From contig JAWDGP010003844.1 of NCBI GenBank assembly GCA_033675545.1, positions 562,501 through 626,500 on the forward strand: a DNA stretch of 64,000 nt, written 5' to 3'. The DNA comes from Elysia crispata. Taxonomy: Eukaryota; Mollusca; Gastropoda; Plakobranchidae. This document shows, piece by piece, positions 1 to 13,425 of the stretch (the stretch's first letter is position 1; every line of letters starts with the position of its first letter). The notes beneath the pieces are model-generated. The model saw nothing but the letters and a program-made list of their open reading frames with translations, had not been told where the DNA came from and did not search any database. The position numbers and the translations under genes were made by a program.

Positions 1-41
1 TAACAATCACTTATCCTTTGAAAGATTTTTAATAGATTTAT

Positions 42-115
<74 letters not shown>

Positions 116-922
116 GGAGGGGGAGGGAGGGTTAAGAAAATCACAAGAAAATAAGTAAAAATTAAAATAAAAAATGAAGATTATAATTATTTATATTTTA
201 AACCCTAAACTCAAAATCCATTTTATTGGTGTGTTTATAGATTATAGACAGAATTTATTATTTTCTTTGAACATTCCCCTCACAAAATATTAGTGACTCA
301 TTTAGGTTACGTTAGTACAAACACAATGGTGTTTAAAAATAAACGATGGCACAATTCTATGAATTTTACTTTAATATAATAAAGAGGATGAGAATATTAC
401 AGTTACCGGCAGTTTCCACCAAAGGCTCCAATATTTTGTGAGACTTATGAAATATCGCAGCAACACTGATGTCATTCATTGTAAAAATGGCATACTCTCC
501 CCGAGCAGTCATGTCATTCTGGGCATTTTTGAGACAAGAAAATCTGTGGTGATGTATGTGTACTACTTCACCAAAACTTGCTGGTTTTGTATCGACTTTT
601 CATGGCTTCAACTGGCCTGGCGAGCTTCAAGGGTTTCCTGATTAGTTCTGGTAGTAAAAATGAACTTATTTTTTCTAGACCTAAGATTATTTTTATACGG
701 TATTGTTGGTCTTAAGTAATTTTATCTTATCACAACTGAAACATTTGTCCAATCAATTTATGGACATGACAATAATGTAAATAAGAATAAAAGATTACAT
801 GCACGATGATTAAACTATGAAAAGTTTGTGTTCTTTGCAAAACGCCATACCCTTCCAATCTGCATGACAACCATCTCACGATTTTCCTCACGTTTCTCTT
901 TACACTACGCCTTGTGTTTCAG
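1..922. other. KCNQ intron (5' part, opens outside window)
   Basis: No coding exon is seen before the acceptor AG at 921-922. The stretch opens with a GA tract at 46-105 that grades into a G-rich run (to about 131). The short open frames here match nothing recognisable. Because the first visible exon starts at S5 of the channel, this is inferred to be intron following the upstream S4 or S4-S5 linker exon. Confidence 0.6.
46..131. repeat. (GA)n to poly-G tract
   Basis: A GA dinucleotide array of about 30 units runs directly into a G-rich stretch. Confidence 0.95.
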
Positions 923-1051
923 GAGCTCATCACGACACTGTATATAGGATTTCTGGGGCTTATCTTCTCATCTTACTTTGTCTACTTAGCTGAGCGTGAT
1001 GACAAAAGAAAGGATTTCTCCAGCTATGCAGACGCCCTCTGGTGGGGGGTG
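923..1051 (+). CDS. KCNQ: KCNQ exon: S5 and turret
   Basis: The acceptor AG is at 921-922 and the donor GTAAGT starts at 1052. The exon has 43 codons in phase 0, reading from [15 protein letters not shown] through YFVYLAERD to YADALWWGV. It covers the hydrophobic S5 helix, the charged turret (DDKRKD) and the start of the pore helix (ADALWWGV), exactly where known KCNQ genes have an exon. The open frame continues past the donor into a TTC microsatellite, which is intron. Confidence 0.93.
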
Positions 1052-1183
1052 GTAAGTTATACCAAAAGAGGCACAGCACAAAATTTTGTCTTCCTTACTT
1101 CAAAAAACTTCTGTCTTACAATAATTCAAGATATCTTGCTTATGATTTGTTTATCGATGTGTCTTATGCGAATCTACACAGCA

Positions 1184-1345
<162 letters not shown>

Positions 1346-1477
1346 TCTTCTTCACACTTCTTCTCCTTTCATTATAATCTACATCTTTTTTTCTTAGCCC
1401 TCTTGTTTTTATTCTTTATCTCTTTCTCCATCATCTCCATATCTACTTATAGCACAGAAGTGAGAGGAGGATAAGTA

Positions 1478-1526
1478 CTGCTACTACTACTACTATTACT
1501 ACTAAAACAACAACTACTACTACTAT

Positions 1527-1561
<35 letters not shown>

Positions 1562-1562
1562 T

Positions 1563-1605
<43 letters not shown>

Positions 1606-1650
1606 GCTACTACTACTACTACTACTACTACTACAACAACAACAACAACA

Positions 1651-1725
<75 letters not shown>

Positions 1726-1760
1726 GCTGCTGCTGCTATTGCCACTGCTATTTCTACTTC
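1478..1760. repeat. (CTA)n microsatellite in KCNQ intron
   Basis: A CTA array with ATT and ACA interruptions (for example ACAACAACA near 1633) ends in GCTGCTGCT. Confidence 0.97.
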
Positions 1761-1975
1761 TACTACTACTGCATTCTATAACCATATAATGCTGCGATAG
1801 GGAAACAGGATGGCTTTCATTCCCTTAGGAAGTAGGTGACATAAGAGTTGATAAACTAAAACTAAACATAAATTTATAATGCTTGTGTCAATTTGTTTTA
1901 ATTAAGCATTATGTTTCCTTTGCATGTATTTTGTTTACATTTGATGTACGGTATGGAGAAATCGTTCATTCATGT

Positions 1976-2022
1976 CCTTCGAGCTCCTGTTTCATGAAGT
2001 CCATGAAACAGGAGCTCGAAGG
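1976..2022. repeat. Perfect inverted repeat (21-bp arms, 5-nt loop)
   Basis: The arms 1976-1996 and 2002-2022 are exact reverse complements around the loop AAGTC. The arms begin CCTTCGAGCTCC. The hairpin lies between the CTA array and a TA array in a KCNQ intron. Confidence 0.93.
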
Positions 2023-2051
2023 AAGAAGGACGAATAATTGTGCTCACAGTG

Positions 2052-2054
<3 letters not shown>

Positions 2055-2121
<67 letters not shown>
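2055..2121. repeat. (TA)n microsatellite
   Basis: About 33 TA units. Tyr-Ile open frames across it are repeat artefacts. Confidence 0.97.
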
Positions 2122-2126
<5 letters not shown>

Positions 2127-2427
2127 AGAACCTATTTCTATAATTTGTATTCCTTTAAAGCCGAGCGTTGTGTCAAAAGCAGCGGTCTTAGGAAGAAGGC
2201 GAATTACTGTCATTGTCGGTCTCAACCTCTCAACCGAATTGAGTCTTGAACTTTCCTGGAGAAGGAATAGAGGAGGGTATAGAAAATATTTGTATCAAAC
2301 AGACAAAATAAACTTTCTATAATGACACACATTATGAAAATTAATAAGCTCTTTCGTTTGCGAGCGTTGTTTCTGAATAAATCAATCATTCTATGTCCGT
2401 ATAGGCTGAATAAAAACTCAAAATGAG

Positions 2428-2429
<2 letters not shown>

Positions 2430-2500
<71 letters not shown>

Positions 2501-2539
2501 TCTCTATCTCTCTTTCTCTCTCTCTCTCCCTCTCTCTCC
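2430..2539. repeat. (TC)n microsatellite
   Basis: A TC array with a few C and A interruptions towards its right end. Confidence 0.96.
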
Positions 2540-3087
2540 ATCTCCTCTATATCTCTGCGCTCTATTTATCTATTTATCTACTTATTTTTCTTGTGGACAT
2601 GTTTAGTCTGTACATTTTACAATACCTCTCAATATCTGGACGTGAACGTTCCCAATTTCACCATTATTATGTTACGACTTTGATTTAGAAAATTTGGAGA
2701 AAAAAAAGGTTACTTAATCAGAATTCCGCCTGGGTTCTGGAAACATATTGAGTGCTGAGCCCCGACCCTTCCCTAAACTTTCCTTTAATATAATTTCGCA
2801 ATGTGATAGAAGGAAGGGCGAGTGGTGTCAACGTTAAAAAAGCGTTGTGACTAACACCCAGCATCCAGAAGTAGAACTAGAAGCAAACGGCTTTCTAACT
2901 GTGGACACTGCTCCCTGTCTCTTTGATAGCGTATGTGGGATCTTTAAATAACACTGCTATAATTGCTCCTACGGCGATATCTACACACATGTCTATCTGC
3001 GCTGTTTAGGGGAATATGAGAACGGATTTTTCAGCCTCGAGTTCACTAGAATCAACCAAGCCCGTTCGGACTGATCGATGATTTATT

Positions 3088-3126
<39 letters not shown>

Positions 3127-3629
3127 TCGTTTGTTTTGTTTTGTTTTTTTTTTTGGTTTCTTTTAATTTTTTAATTTTTTTGTGCCATTCAATAGTCTGA
3201 GAAAATAATGCTTACTTTTGCATGCATGGGCAATTTAAAAATGTCGCGACCAAAAATCTAAGATTTCCATGTATTCTGGGGAGTTTCCTTCATACGACAG
3301 CCTGGCCACAACAGCTTACAATATAGCTGCCCCACAAGGGTTGAGGTTTCATTGAAACAAACCAGTCACTTGATAAAGATTATTGTCTTGACCTGCTCCA
3401 TCACTGGCAGCATAATTACCTGCTCGAGGACTGTCGAAGGACTGGGTGATCAATTGCAGATGAAATTTTAGCATCTGCATCTTTATGCCACCGAGCTTGG
3501 ATATAGCGGCTGCCACGCTCCCTGTGTTTTCTCTAATAGTCACACAGAAAGACGATCAATCATTCGCCCTTCTTGGAGAGCACCCCCAACCTTTTCCTCT
3601 GTCGTTGGGCTCAGTCGCTCTTTCAAAGG

Positions 3630-3915
3630 AAAAAAGTTTTTTGGTTCACTGGTGTTTAGTTCTTTGGTTTTTTATCCTGCAACCACTCTAGACGATTAAC
3701 CTTTTCAGGTCACAACTGATGCGGCGAGCAAGGAAATACAATTGGTAATTTTTCAGTCCCAGAGGAAACGACTGAGCGCAATGACGCTGTAACCTCTATA
3801 GTCACGGAATTATTAGGCTTTCGTCAAGCCTGATAACAGAACTTGGTAGATAGGATCCAAACTCACCAAGTGATAACTCAGGCTGGGATTCGAACCCCGG
3901 ACCTCCGTGCTGGGA
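3630..3915 (-). mobile_element. tRNA-derived SINE copy 1 (5'-truncated)
   Basis: Read on the minus strand, a B-box GGTTCGAATCCC at the right end is followed by CTGAGTTATCACTTGGT and GGCTTGACGAAAGCCTAATAA, then GGTTAATCGTCTAGAG and an A-rich tail. The A-box part is missing. It aligns by eye along most of its length with the copy at 7290-7503. All copies of this SINE in the window lie in KCNQ introns on the minus strand. Confidence 0.65.
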
Positions 3916-4062
3916 AACAAAATAAATGTACCTTTTTTATGGTGCAACTTACACCATTCGACGCAGAATAAAGAAAATAGCCCGATATATATTGCTATTC
4001 CATATCCGTCCTTTGTCTTTCGAGCGGCAGAGATTACCACTACAATTACCATCACCACCATT

Positions 4063-4757
<695 letters not shown>

Positions 4758-5035
4758 ACCACTCCTACTGCTTCTGCTGCTGCTACTACTGAAACTGCTG
4801 GTTCTATTATGAAAAATTTATACATATACAACTTTTAGTAATACTGCTACCTTAACAGCTTTTTCATTTTCTTATTCTTCTTTCTCCTTTTTACTAAACA
4901 TGTAAGAAAGAGACAGCGCTATACAATGCCAGGATTAAAATAGGGCAAGTTTTGATGAAAGAACATAAGCAAATACCTATTGTACACAGATTACGTTATA
5001 TACCTGTTACACTTTCCATCCTTTAATCCCTGCAG

Positions 5036-5146
5036 ATCACAGTAATGACGATTGGCTACGGAGATAAGGTGCCGCAGACGTGGATGGGGAAGATTGTTGC
5101 CTCGTGTTTCGCTGTCTTCGCCATTTCATTTTTTGCCTTGCCTGCG
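5036..5146 (+). CDS. KCNQ: KCNQ exon: pore helix, selectivity filter and start of S6
   Basis: The acceptor is CTGCAG (to 5035) and the donor GTAGGT starts at 5147. The exon has 37 codons in phase 0. It reads [19 protein letters not shown], then [18 protein letters not shown]. The K+-channel signature TIGYGD is intact. One oddity is the residue just before TIGYGD: known KCNQ channels have Thr there (TTIGYGD), whereas this copy has Met (ATG at 5046-5048), one C-to-T change from ACG. Confidence 0.95.
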
Positions 5147-5333
5147 GTAGGTAGCCATGTCTCTTTCCTTCGCTTTCCCTGTTACTCTTGGTGGTCGATA
5201 GATTGTCTGTATTCAACGTTTATTGGAAGAAAACTTTGTTTCAGGTTGACAATCTTTCCTGCTCATCAAAGTATGTGTCATTAGTTCCATCCTCATCCCC
5301 ATCTTCATCATTATAATTATTCTTATGACATCA

Positions 5334-5470
5334 TTATCACCATCGTCATCATCATCATCATCATCATCATTATCATCATCATCTCATCATCATCTTCATC
5401 TTCGTCAGCATAAGCATCATCCTTACTATATCGTCTTCAATATAATCATCATTATCATCAAAATTGAAAA
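5334..5470. repeat. (ATC)n microsatellite
   Basis: Degenerate ATC units in the KCNQ intron after the pore exon. Confidence 0.85.
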
Positions 5471-6156
5471 TTCTTCTTTCGAGCACTTTTGAATTCATAT
5501 TTACCAATGTTTATATCAGCGGGCAGAGCAAATAACAAGAGGTCTTTGTTTTAATGTTGCTAATAAAACACGCTTAAAATCTCTTCCATCGTCATTAAGA
5601 AGCGCTGTTAGAATCATGAATCTAAAACCAGCTTAATGGCCCTGGATTCACATGCCCATTAGGGCTATGGTATTTTCAATTGAAAAATCTTTTATGCTAT
5701 AAAACCTATCGATTTTCAAATCTTCTATCAATTATACGAACACGAATTCTACACACATGTCAATTCTATAATGTGGAAACTTTATTTCTATTTCGTCTTC
5801 ACAATTCTACAATGTCCACCCGGAAAAAAAACATCCACACTTCTTTGAATATCAAGCAATCGACTTAATACTTTTAAGTTAAACATGAAACGAGAGCTCT
5901 AGGTTTGTGGGCCTCCTGATATTATGATAACATTAAAAGATTACTTTTAAGTACATTATTTAGATCATGACTAAAACCAAGAGAAAAGCCCTTAACCTTT
6001 TTTAATCGACAAAAAGTTGCAAATGAGAGGGCATCGCCCGTCTTTGTGCGCAATTTGAAAAATATACGATACGGCTCTGTTTTGTTACAGTTTCATGCTT
6101 CACTATTTTTAAAAATACTGGGTATTTTACCTTTATCAAGTGTTATTCTAATTCAG

Positions 6157-6252
6157 GGCATCTTAGGATCCGGGTTTGCCTTAAAAGTACAGCAAAAGCA
6201 AAGACAGAAACACTTCAACAGACAGATTCCTGCTGCTGCTACTTTGATTCAG
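6157..6252 (+). CDS. KCNQ: KCNQ exon: end of S6 and proximal C-terminus
   Basis: The exon has 32 codons in phase 0, from [19 protein letters not shown] to [12 protein letters not shown]. It begins with the Gly of the PAG hinge of S6 and runs into the basic post-S6 segment, which in the family contacts PIP2. It ends in LIQ, at the start of helix A. Donor GTAAAG. Confidence 0.94.
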
Positions 6253-6835
6253 GTAAAGGGCACAAAGTATTGCTGTGAACTAAACTTCAAAATAACTCCA
6301 CAAAATGGCCAATTCATTTCCATTGTTTATCAATACACAATGTGAATGAGGCACGCCTTTGCTCGTGAAGTTGAATATATCACAAACTTCAAGTAAATCC
6401 TTTCACCTCACCACCCTCACCCCCTTTTTGCCTTTTCATATGCCTATTGTGCGTATTTTTTATAATAAATGTGCAACAATTTTCCGACGATTTAAGGGTG
6501 TATCAATAACGTAAAACAGAAGTTCCTATCGTTAGCTAACGCATTTGTCTTGGACCACAATGCATCATCAACTTCATAACATGATTTAATACCTGGCTTA
6601 AGATGGTACTTTTAGCTGTGGCATGAGCACGGTAAAGTTCACTATTATTTAAACCTATGCTGATAGCTAATACAAGAATAGGAGCAGGTTCATTAGTAAG
6701 AGAAGATGGTTAAACAATGCTCTCATTTAACAAAGTCAAAATATGCCTAGTTTTCTATGACCCCACGTAATCTTTCGATCTCGTAGTTCTGTTGATAACT
6801 AGACCAGTCCTTTCGTTAGTTTCACGTCTCGTCTG

Positions 6836-7035
6836 TTTTTTTGTTGTTGTTTTTTTTTTTTTGTTGGTTTTTTTGTTTTTTTTGTTTTTTTTTTGAGCGG
6901 CTTTCGATTAAGCCAAGATTGGAGCTGTTTAGAAAGAATCCTGCCCCATAACCAGATGGTCCAGACGAGAATCAAACCAGGACCACATTACTGTCAGTCC
7001 AATGCGTTTCTGGCTGAGCTATCTGGTGATCTTTT
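6836..7035 (-). mobile_element. tRNA-derived SINE copy 2 with A-rich tail
   Basis: On the minus strand the element starts CCAGATAGCTCAGCCAG (A-box). It has a B-box-like GGTTTGATTC, a conserved body TTGGCTTAATCGAAAGCC, and ends in an A-rich tail (T-rich at 6836-6893 on the + strand). It shares the central body with copies 1 and 3. Confidence 0.75.
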
Positions 7036-7289
7036 ATAGCAATGATAACAAAACGTCCTAGATTCAGATGATCTGATTTGTTCAGAAATGCTGCGCAGAT
7101 TATCTGCGAAATTTAACTTTACCTCATTTTTTTATAACCATGATGATGAATCCAAGAGGGGCTGGATCTACAAAGGGAAAGAGCTTAGAGTCCAGTATGG
7201 CAGGGTCCTGTATTGTTTTTTACTCTCGACTGTGTTTCCTTTTTCACAAAGATACCTTCCTACAGTTGAGGGATGGTTGGTTGACTTCG

Positions 7290-7503
7290 GTTTTTTGTTT
7301 CGGTTTTTTTTTTTTCTGAACCCTCTCTATACGATTAACCTTTAGTTTGAAGACAGAGTCATACAGACTATATTATTAGGTTTCCATTAAGCCTCAGGTT
7401 AGGCTGATTAGATGAGATCCTACCCCCATTACCAAATAACTCAGCCAAGATTCGATCCCCGAACCTCCGTAGGTTCTACTGACTGAGCTATCTGGCTCCA
7501 CGA
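7290..7503 (-). mobile_element. tRNA-derived SINE copy 3
   Basis: On the minus strand it begins GGAGCCAGATAGCTCAGTCA (A-box), then GGATCGAATC (B-box), the body TGAGTTATTTGGTAATGG and GGCTTAATGGAAACCTAATA, then AAAGGTTAATCGTATAGAG and an A-rich tail. It is the most complete copy in the window. Confidence 0.8.
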
Positions 7504-8042
7504 AGTTCAATGAAGGGACCATGGAATGGTAGAAAAAGGTTTGAAACTGTCGAGGTTCTACTCAAAGTAAAGTCGGAGACTCTCCTAAACGTGATTGAAG
7601 ACCAAATACAATAGGATATCTTTGTTTCACATTTTTACTGAACAAGAACGTGAGGATAAAGATATGAAGACGATGGTACAAAATCAATATTCCTCAAAAG
7701 GTGGGCTGGTTGGTAAGCACACACGCGGGTATGAACTATAAGAACATCACCAATATAACCAAAACGTATTCAAACTGTATGAAAATTATCCTAGTCTTTC
7801 TCATTTTTAAAGGGTGTAACAACAGCAAAAATTGAAAATTGCTAAAAAAAAAAAAATATTGCAGTGTTTGGTGTCGTTCTGATAAAAGTGATTGATCAAT
7901 AAGTGTTGATTCTTTGATAGTTCTGCACTCACGTCAGAAAACTATGGTGTTCTATGCCTTCATCTGGTATCTGTATAATTTATGTAATTTCTCAATTAGA
8001 GTAGAACTGCATAAGAAATAATATTATTTCCCGTTATCTCAG

Positions 8043-8283
8043 TGCCTGTGGAGATGTCACGCCGCTGAAGCGCACTCCAACTCGGAGGCAACATGGCGGA
8101 TCCATGTACATGATCCAACGAATGAGGAAACAGTATTCGCGCGAATGGCACGCCGGGCTAGCCTCACTCTGAGAAAACGCCGAGTTTCCCGCCTCGACTC
8201 GCTGGCTAGCGCCATGGGAGGAGGTCACAACCATTACAGAGAATCAGTCTCTTCTTCTGTGTCTTATGCCGATGAGCGCTTGG
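8043..8283 (+). CDS. KCNQ: KCNQ exon: helix A and A-B linker
   Basis: The acceptor is ATCTCAG (to 8042) and the donor GTAGGT starts at 8284. It is 241 bp, enters in phase 0 and leaves with one base. It encodes CLWRCHAAEAHSNSEATWRI (helix A, calmodulin-binding), then a basic Ser-rich linker with ARRASLTLRKRRVSRLDS, and ends SSSVSYADERLG. Two R-R-x-S sites fit the PKA consensus. No long + strand open frame starting with Met covers it, so ATG-based ORF scans miss this exon. Confidence 0.9.
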
Positions 8284-9025
8284 GTAGGTAACAGCATGTT
8301 TGGGGACTTTAGAATAATAAAAGGAGTATATGACTGTTCTTACTTCAAGTCAATCATGACATTTTTAAAAACGGTTTCGAATTAAATAAATGTATTTTGT
8401 AGTACTTTTCATAAAGTTTCCATGTGTAAATGTATGACTATATGTTTATGAAAACCAATAAGTTTCTTTATTGTTCAATGTAGCATAAACTTCGGTCGAA
8501 ACGTTAAAGGTAGATGAAATAGCATTTCAAGGAGAAAATACGAAGCAAGACAATAAATCAGGTCGAGTAATTGTCCAAGCAGTTTTGAAAGAATCCCCTT
8601 AATGAATTAAATAAATGCAATATCGGGAAACCTTGACGTTAACTTTTTTGTTATTAGTCTTTCTTTTTTAAAATCAAAACGTGGAACAACAGTCAATATG
8701 AATATGAACAAGGCAGAGTAGTGTTGTAAACATAGAACTATCTTCGATACTGCCTAACACAACCGCTTCGCATCGTTCAGAGTTCCTAGTTTTCGTGCAT
8801 AGTTTTCCTTATCGATTTGAGTCCCTCACTCTCATGCACTTGTCCGCTTCCTCGGCCCTTTTGTTCTCGGCATGAATCCTTACAATCATGCGTTCCCCAT
8901 AAGACTGTTCCTCAAAGAGTAAGAAGAAAAAATATCCGTTCATTTTTTCCCCTCCCTCTCCCCTCCTTACAGACTTTCTCACTATAACAATTATTATACT
9001 GATAGATTTGCCTCTGTATCTCTAG

Positions 9026-9140
9026 GCTATCTGACCCCGCGGGTGAATAGGCGAGAGAGTCACCGGCCTAGCGTGAGCGGAGACAATGCCAATAACGACG
9101 ACACGGACTATGAAGCGGAGGAGCCGGAGAAAGTCGTCTT
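9026..9140 (+). CDS. KCNQ: KCNQ exon: acidic A-B linker
   Basis: The acceptor is CTCTAG (to 9025) and the donor GTGAGT starts at 9141. The exon is 115 bp, enters with two bases of a Gly codon still to fill and leaves with TT of a Leu codon. It reads GYLTPRVNRRESHRPSVSGD, then NANNDDTDYEAEEPEKVVL. A third R-R-x-S site (RRES) is followed by an acidic stretch just before helix B. The exon is assigned from phase agreement on both sides and the fit between helix A and helix B. Confidence 0.85.
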
Positions 9141-9212
9141 GTGAGTTCTTCCATTATTTCAACCTCGTCAGATGGAGTGCCGGAACAACTCTGTGCTCAT
9201 TTCATCCATTTT

Positions 9213-9410
<198 letters not shown>

Positions 9411-9474
9411 ACTTTACATAATTCCTAGACATCAGATAATATCTGTCTAACTTTCTGTTCAATCTTCTCCTCAG

Positions 9475-9550
9475 GCTGACGGAGGCTCACAAAACAGCGA
9501 TTCGTGTTATTAGAAAGATCAAATATTTTGTATCAAGGAGAAAATTCCAG
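9475..9550 (+). CDS. KCNQ: KCNQ exon: helix B
   Basis: The acceptor is CTCCTCAG (to 9474) and the donor GTATGC starts at 9551. It is 76 bp. With the two carried bases it gives 26 codons: LLTEAHKTAIRVIRKIKYF then VSRRKFQ. This is the second calmodulin-binding helix. The upstream intron is only 334 bp, and more than half of it is a CT tract. Confidence 0.94.
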
Positions 9551-11038
9551 GTATGCTTCGTGATTCTCATCATTTGATTGAGACTATGATAGTTTAATTT
9601 GAATTTGAACTTTGTTGTTCATTGTTGTGTAGTTTGATCTTATGACCATCTTCGATGTCTGTATCTGATCTTTGATCGGTATGGGTTGTTATTAAATAAA
9701 AAAAAATGAGTATTATGGGCGATTTTGAATATTGTTTATTACATACATACCTTTGGTCCCATCTCATCAGTGATCAACTTCCAAGTATGAAGTAACCTTA
9801 ATCTAAAATCTATTGATCGTCTTATCCGTACCTCTAAAGATGCAAAAGTTAAATACAAATAAAACCAAAAATTATTCAATAAAACAGTAGTTTCTGATTA
9901 ATCGCATGGCGTCCAGGAGACTTGCTCAAGATGATTAGGAGATGCTTCTCTTTATAAATACAAAACAAAAAAAAAAAGGAATAAGTGATTGCTTACGCCC
10001 CTTTTAACTTAACGGTAAAAAGATAGTTGTTTCCCTTGATTGAACGAAAAATACGAAAGGGCGGTATGTAGTTTCAAAACTACCCTCTTTTTAAGGGGAT
10101 GGCGGAGACTATCCTTTTTTTTTTACTTCCCTAGCCAAGCCCTGACACACATTTGGTGGAATCTTTAACAGTGACAAAGATCTAGACTTAGGCTTAAGGG
10201 TTCTGGTAGAAGATAAGGCTAATGAAGTCGCACTATGTGCTCTAGACTTCTGGCGTGCAGTAGGCCTGACCAATCCGCCATACAAAACACATCGCGACTT
10301 TCATAATTACGTCAATCCATTGAGCAACGCATATCGTACACTTCTCAAGCATTTATTCATTCAAACCTATTGTCTGTAAAGAGTGTGCACGTGCATAGCG
10401 GTTGATCGCAAAAAGCTCATCGTGACTCGATCGACGACTGTGGTCTTAGACCTAGACTAACGAAATAGTGGGCTATATGGAATTCTTTCCCGATTTTGAC
10501 AGGTCATTCAGAACAATTAGATGCTGCATCACCATCTTTTCTCTGTAAATCCATATCCTTCTTTGATGCCTACAGACTGAGTGGTCTCCACATGTCCATT
10601 CTCTTTATGTCTATGATACATGCACCATCCAGTACCATTCTCGTTTGCACCCTCCCCTAATATTTCCTAATTTTCTCATGGTATAGAATAGCACGACTCT
10701 CTGCCCGACATTGAAATATATTTGCAAACATTATCTAGTGCATGTTTGCTTATAGCATACTAATCGCGACAATTTTTAAAGCGTGTGTGTTTAAGCAATG
10801 TAGTGTGTTCTTAGATTGATGTATAACTAAAAGATAAATCATCAATATTATTAGTAAGGCGACATTTTTTTTTCCAAAACGTGCACTTATATGCCTTTCG
10901 TTTATCGGGGTACTGCATTTGTCTACATATATGAATAGTTTACTCTTCGACAATTTTGTTATAATGCTATAATCATTTGCTGTTTCTGTAAAATCTTTAG
11001 GTGTAATTAGTCGTTCTCTTTATTTCTCTCACATCCAG

Positions 11039-11133
11039 CAAGCTCGGAAACCTTACGATGTTCGTGATGTCATTGAACAATATTCTCAAGGCCATTTGAA
11101 CATGATGGTGCGCATCAAAGAGCTCCAAAGACG
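11039..11133 (+). CDS. KCNQ: KCNQ exon: helix C
   Basis: The acceptor is ACATCCAG (to 11038) and the donor GTGAGT starts at 11134. It encodes [20 protein letters not shown] then [12 protein letters not shown], the near-invariant KCNQ helix C used in tetramer assembly. It leaves two bases of an Arg codon, completed by the next exon. Confidence 0.95.
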
Positions 11134-12227
11134 GTGAGTAGTCTTTGGTTTGATGCTGGAATAGATTCAACTATGTTACACTCATGTTTTAAAATTCACA
11201 GTTGCACTTTAGCACTGAGGGTACTAGTAAAAATACTGTGGATGTTCGCAACTGGAGAGTAAATCAAATCACGATTTCCAATCATGAGCTGGTTAACCGG
11301 TTCACGGTCAAATTTATCTATAGAACAGTTACTGTAACCGATACACATTCGTCAAGTTAATTCGCGATGTGGAGGCCGGTAAACAGCAATCAATGATGTT
11401 GACCCAAAGGCTCTATGATAGTGATGGATGGGTACATGAAATTTGATAAACAGAGAAACAAGAGTATCAACCCTTCCTTAGAGACATTAAAAAGTATAGT
11501 AAAAAATAATCTGCACTCCGCACCAGCTCTACAGCCCGGCCGGCACATAAAATAATGGTTTGTCAACGCCAATGCTTTGGTTTCAGGTTCATGTTAGGAA
11601 AAAAGATTAGTTAAAAGAAAGTAAATACAAAAGAAAGGGAAAAAATTCGGCATTAGGCCTATTCACGATATGTGCAATTTTGGTGTACAAAGAAGGTCCC
11701 CCATTAAATTTTGATCTGAGGCTGCTATCATATGTTCATACTGAAAGGGTTAAATCATATGATCTAACCCATCTAAATTCTACGAAAACCTTTGGTGAAC
11801 AAAACCAATCAAAGGATTCACCCACTTGGGAATGTGTGGTTAAATGTGTATCCACATGTACATTATTGTAGAGCTGATATTAAAGCTCCTGTGTTAGATT
11901 TAATGCCTACAAATCTTGATTTAATATGTGCGATATTTCCAAGCATGGTCTGCTTTACAGATCTTAGCTGTTAAAAATACATCCTGTTATTGGTTCATAA
12001 TTGATACTTGAAAACATGTATCATTTTACCTATTATGCGATTGCTCAAATAAACTCAACTCAACATGCTTTTTGAAGTGTTGATGTATTGTTTTGTTTTT
12101 TAATTTGATGTTCTTGATATGGTTTTCGTTGTTCTTGTTATTTATTTGTTCGCTCAAGCTCCACGAAAATTATTTTAAACTTTCATTCAGGTTTTGTCAT
12201 TTATATCATTCATTTTCTATATTTCGG

Positions 12228-12339
<112 letters not shown>

Positions 12340-12476
12340 TTTCTGTCTTCTGTCTGTCTCTCTCCCTTCCTACCCTCCCCCTACCCTAATATATCTCTTT
12401 GTTTTGTCTATTTTTCTATGTATTAATTACGTTTTCTTGTAAATGATCACCAATCCCTCTTTCTCCCTCCATCTCT

Positions 12477-12503
12477 ATGTGTGTGTGTCTCTCTCTAAAT
12501 ACA

Positions 12504-12536
<33 letters not shown>
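12477..12536. repeat. (TG)n and (TA)n compound microsatellite
   Basis: GT units, CTCTCT, GT units and then TA units, ending about 50 bp before the acceptor at 12582-12583. Confidence 0.9.
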
Positions 12537-12583
12537 TCATTACTACACACATACTTGTCCAAACATATTCTCTCCTCTTTCAG

Positions 12584-12686
12584 ACTGGACCAGACGCTGG
12601 GTAAGCCAGGCAACCTGTATGCCAGCTCGGCGCGGGACCGGGAGAAGATGACAATCGGCGCCAGGATGGTCAGAGTGGAGACACAG
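12584..12686 (+). CDS. KCNQ: KCNQ exon: helix C-D connector
   Basis: The acceptor is TTTCAG (to 12583) and the donor GTGAGT starts at 12687. It is 103 bp and gives 35 codons with the carried bases. It reads LDQTLGKPGNLYASSARDRE, then KMTIGARMVRVETQ. It matches the KCNQ segment RLDQSIGKP...TIGARLNRVE ahead of the coiled coil. Confidence 0.93.
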
Positions 12687-13262
12687 GTGAGTGGACGAAT
12701 CAGGTTGGGGTTAAGCTGTCACAGTGTCAGTGTCAGATTATGAGGTCGGCCCTGTTACAAAAGATCAGTTCACAAGATGATGGTCAGCAATGCGATTGGG
12801 AAATTCGACTCTGGATCCCAAAGCTTTTGATGAGGTGGAAATTACATCTCTTTTTTAAACAAAGTTTAGTTTCCAGGGGTCAAGGGCGAAAAATTGTTTT
12901 GAAAAATCGTCAAATATGTGGTGTCCAATAAACAACCTGTGCTAGCTCTCATCTTCGCTAATCAAACTTTGACAGGAAATACAATCATGTGCGCGTGTAA
13001 AGATGGACAAGTTCTACTAACGGTTAACCCAACTGATTGACTGATTGATAGTTTGATTTAAAATTAGTATAACTGTAAGCACGGCTCAACGTGCGCGGTG
13101 AAGTCCATGTTATGTTATACGAAATGTCAGTTCCTAAGTATTTTAATCTTCAAACTAATCGCAGCTGTCTTAAACATTTCTTTTTTATGACGTGCAGTTG
13201 AAAATTTCAATAGTAATGGTTCAATACCTATGTGCTTACAACAGCAGTAGAAGTCCATGTAA

Positions 13263-13331
<69 letters not shown>

Positions 13332-13341
13332 CAGTAGTAGC

Positions 13342-13425
<84 letters not shown>

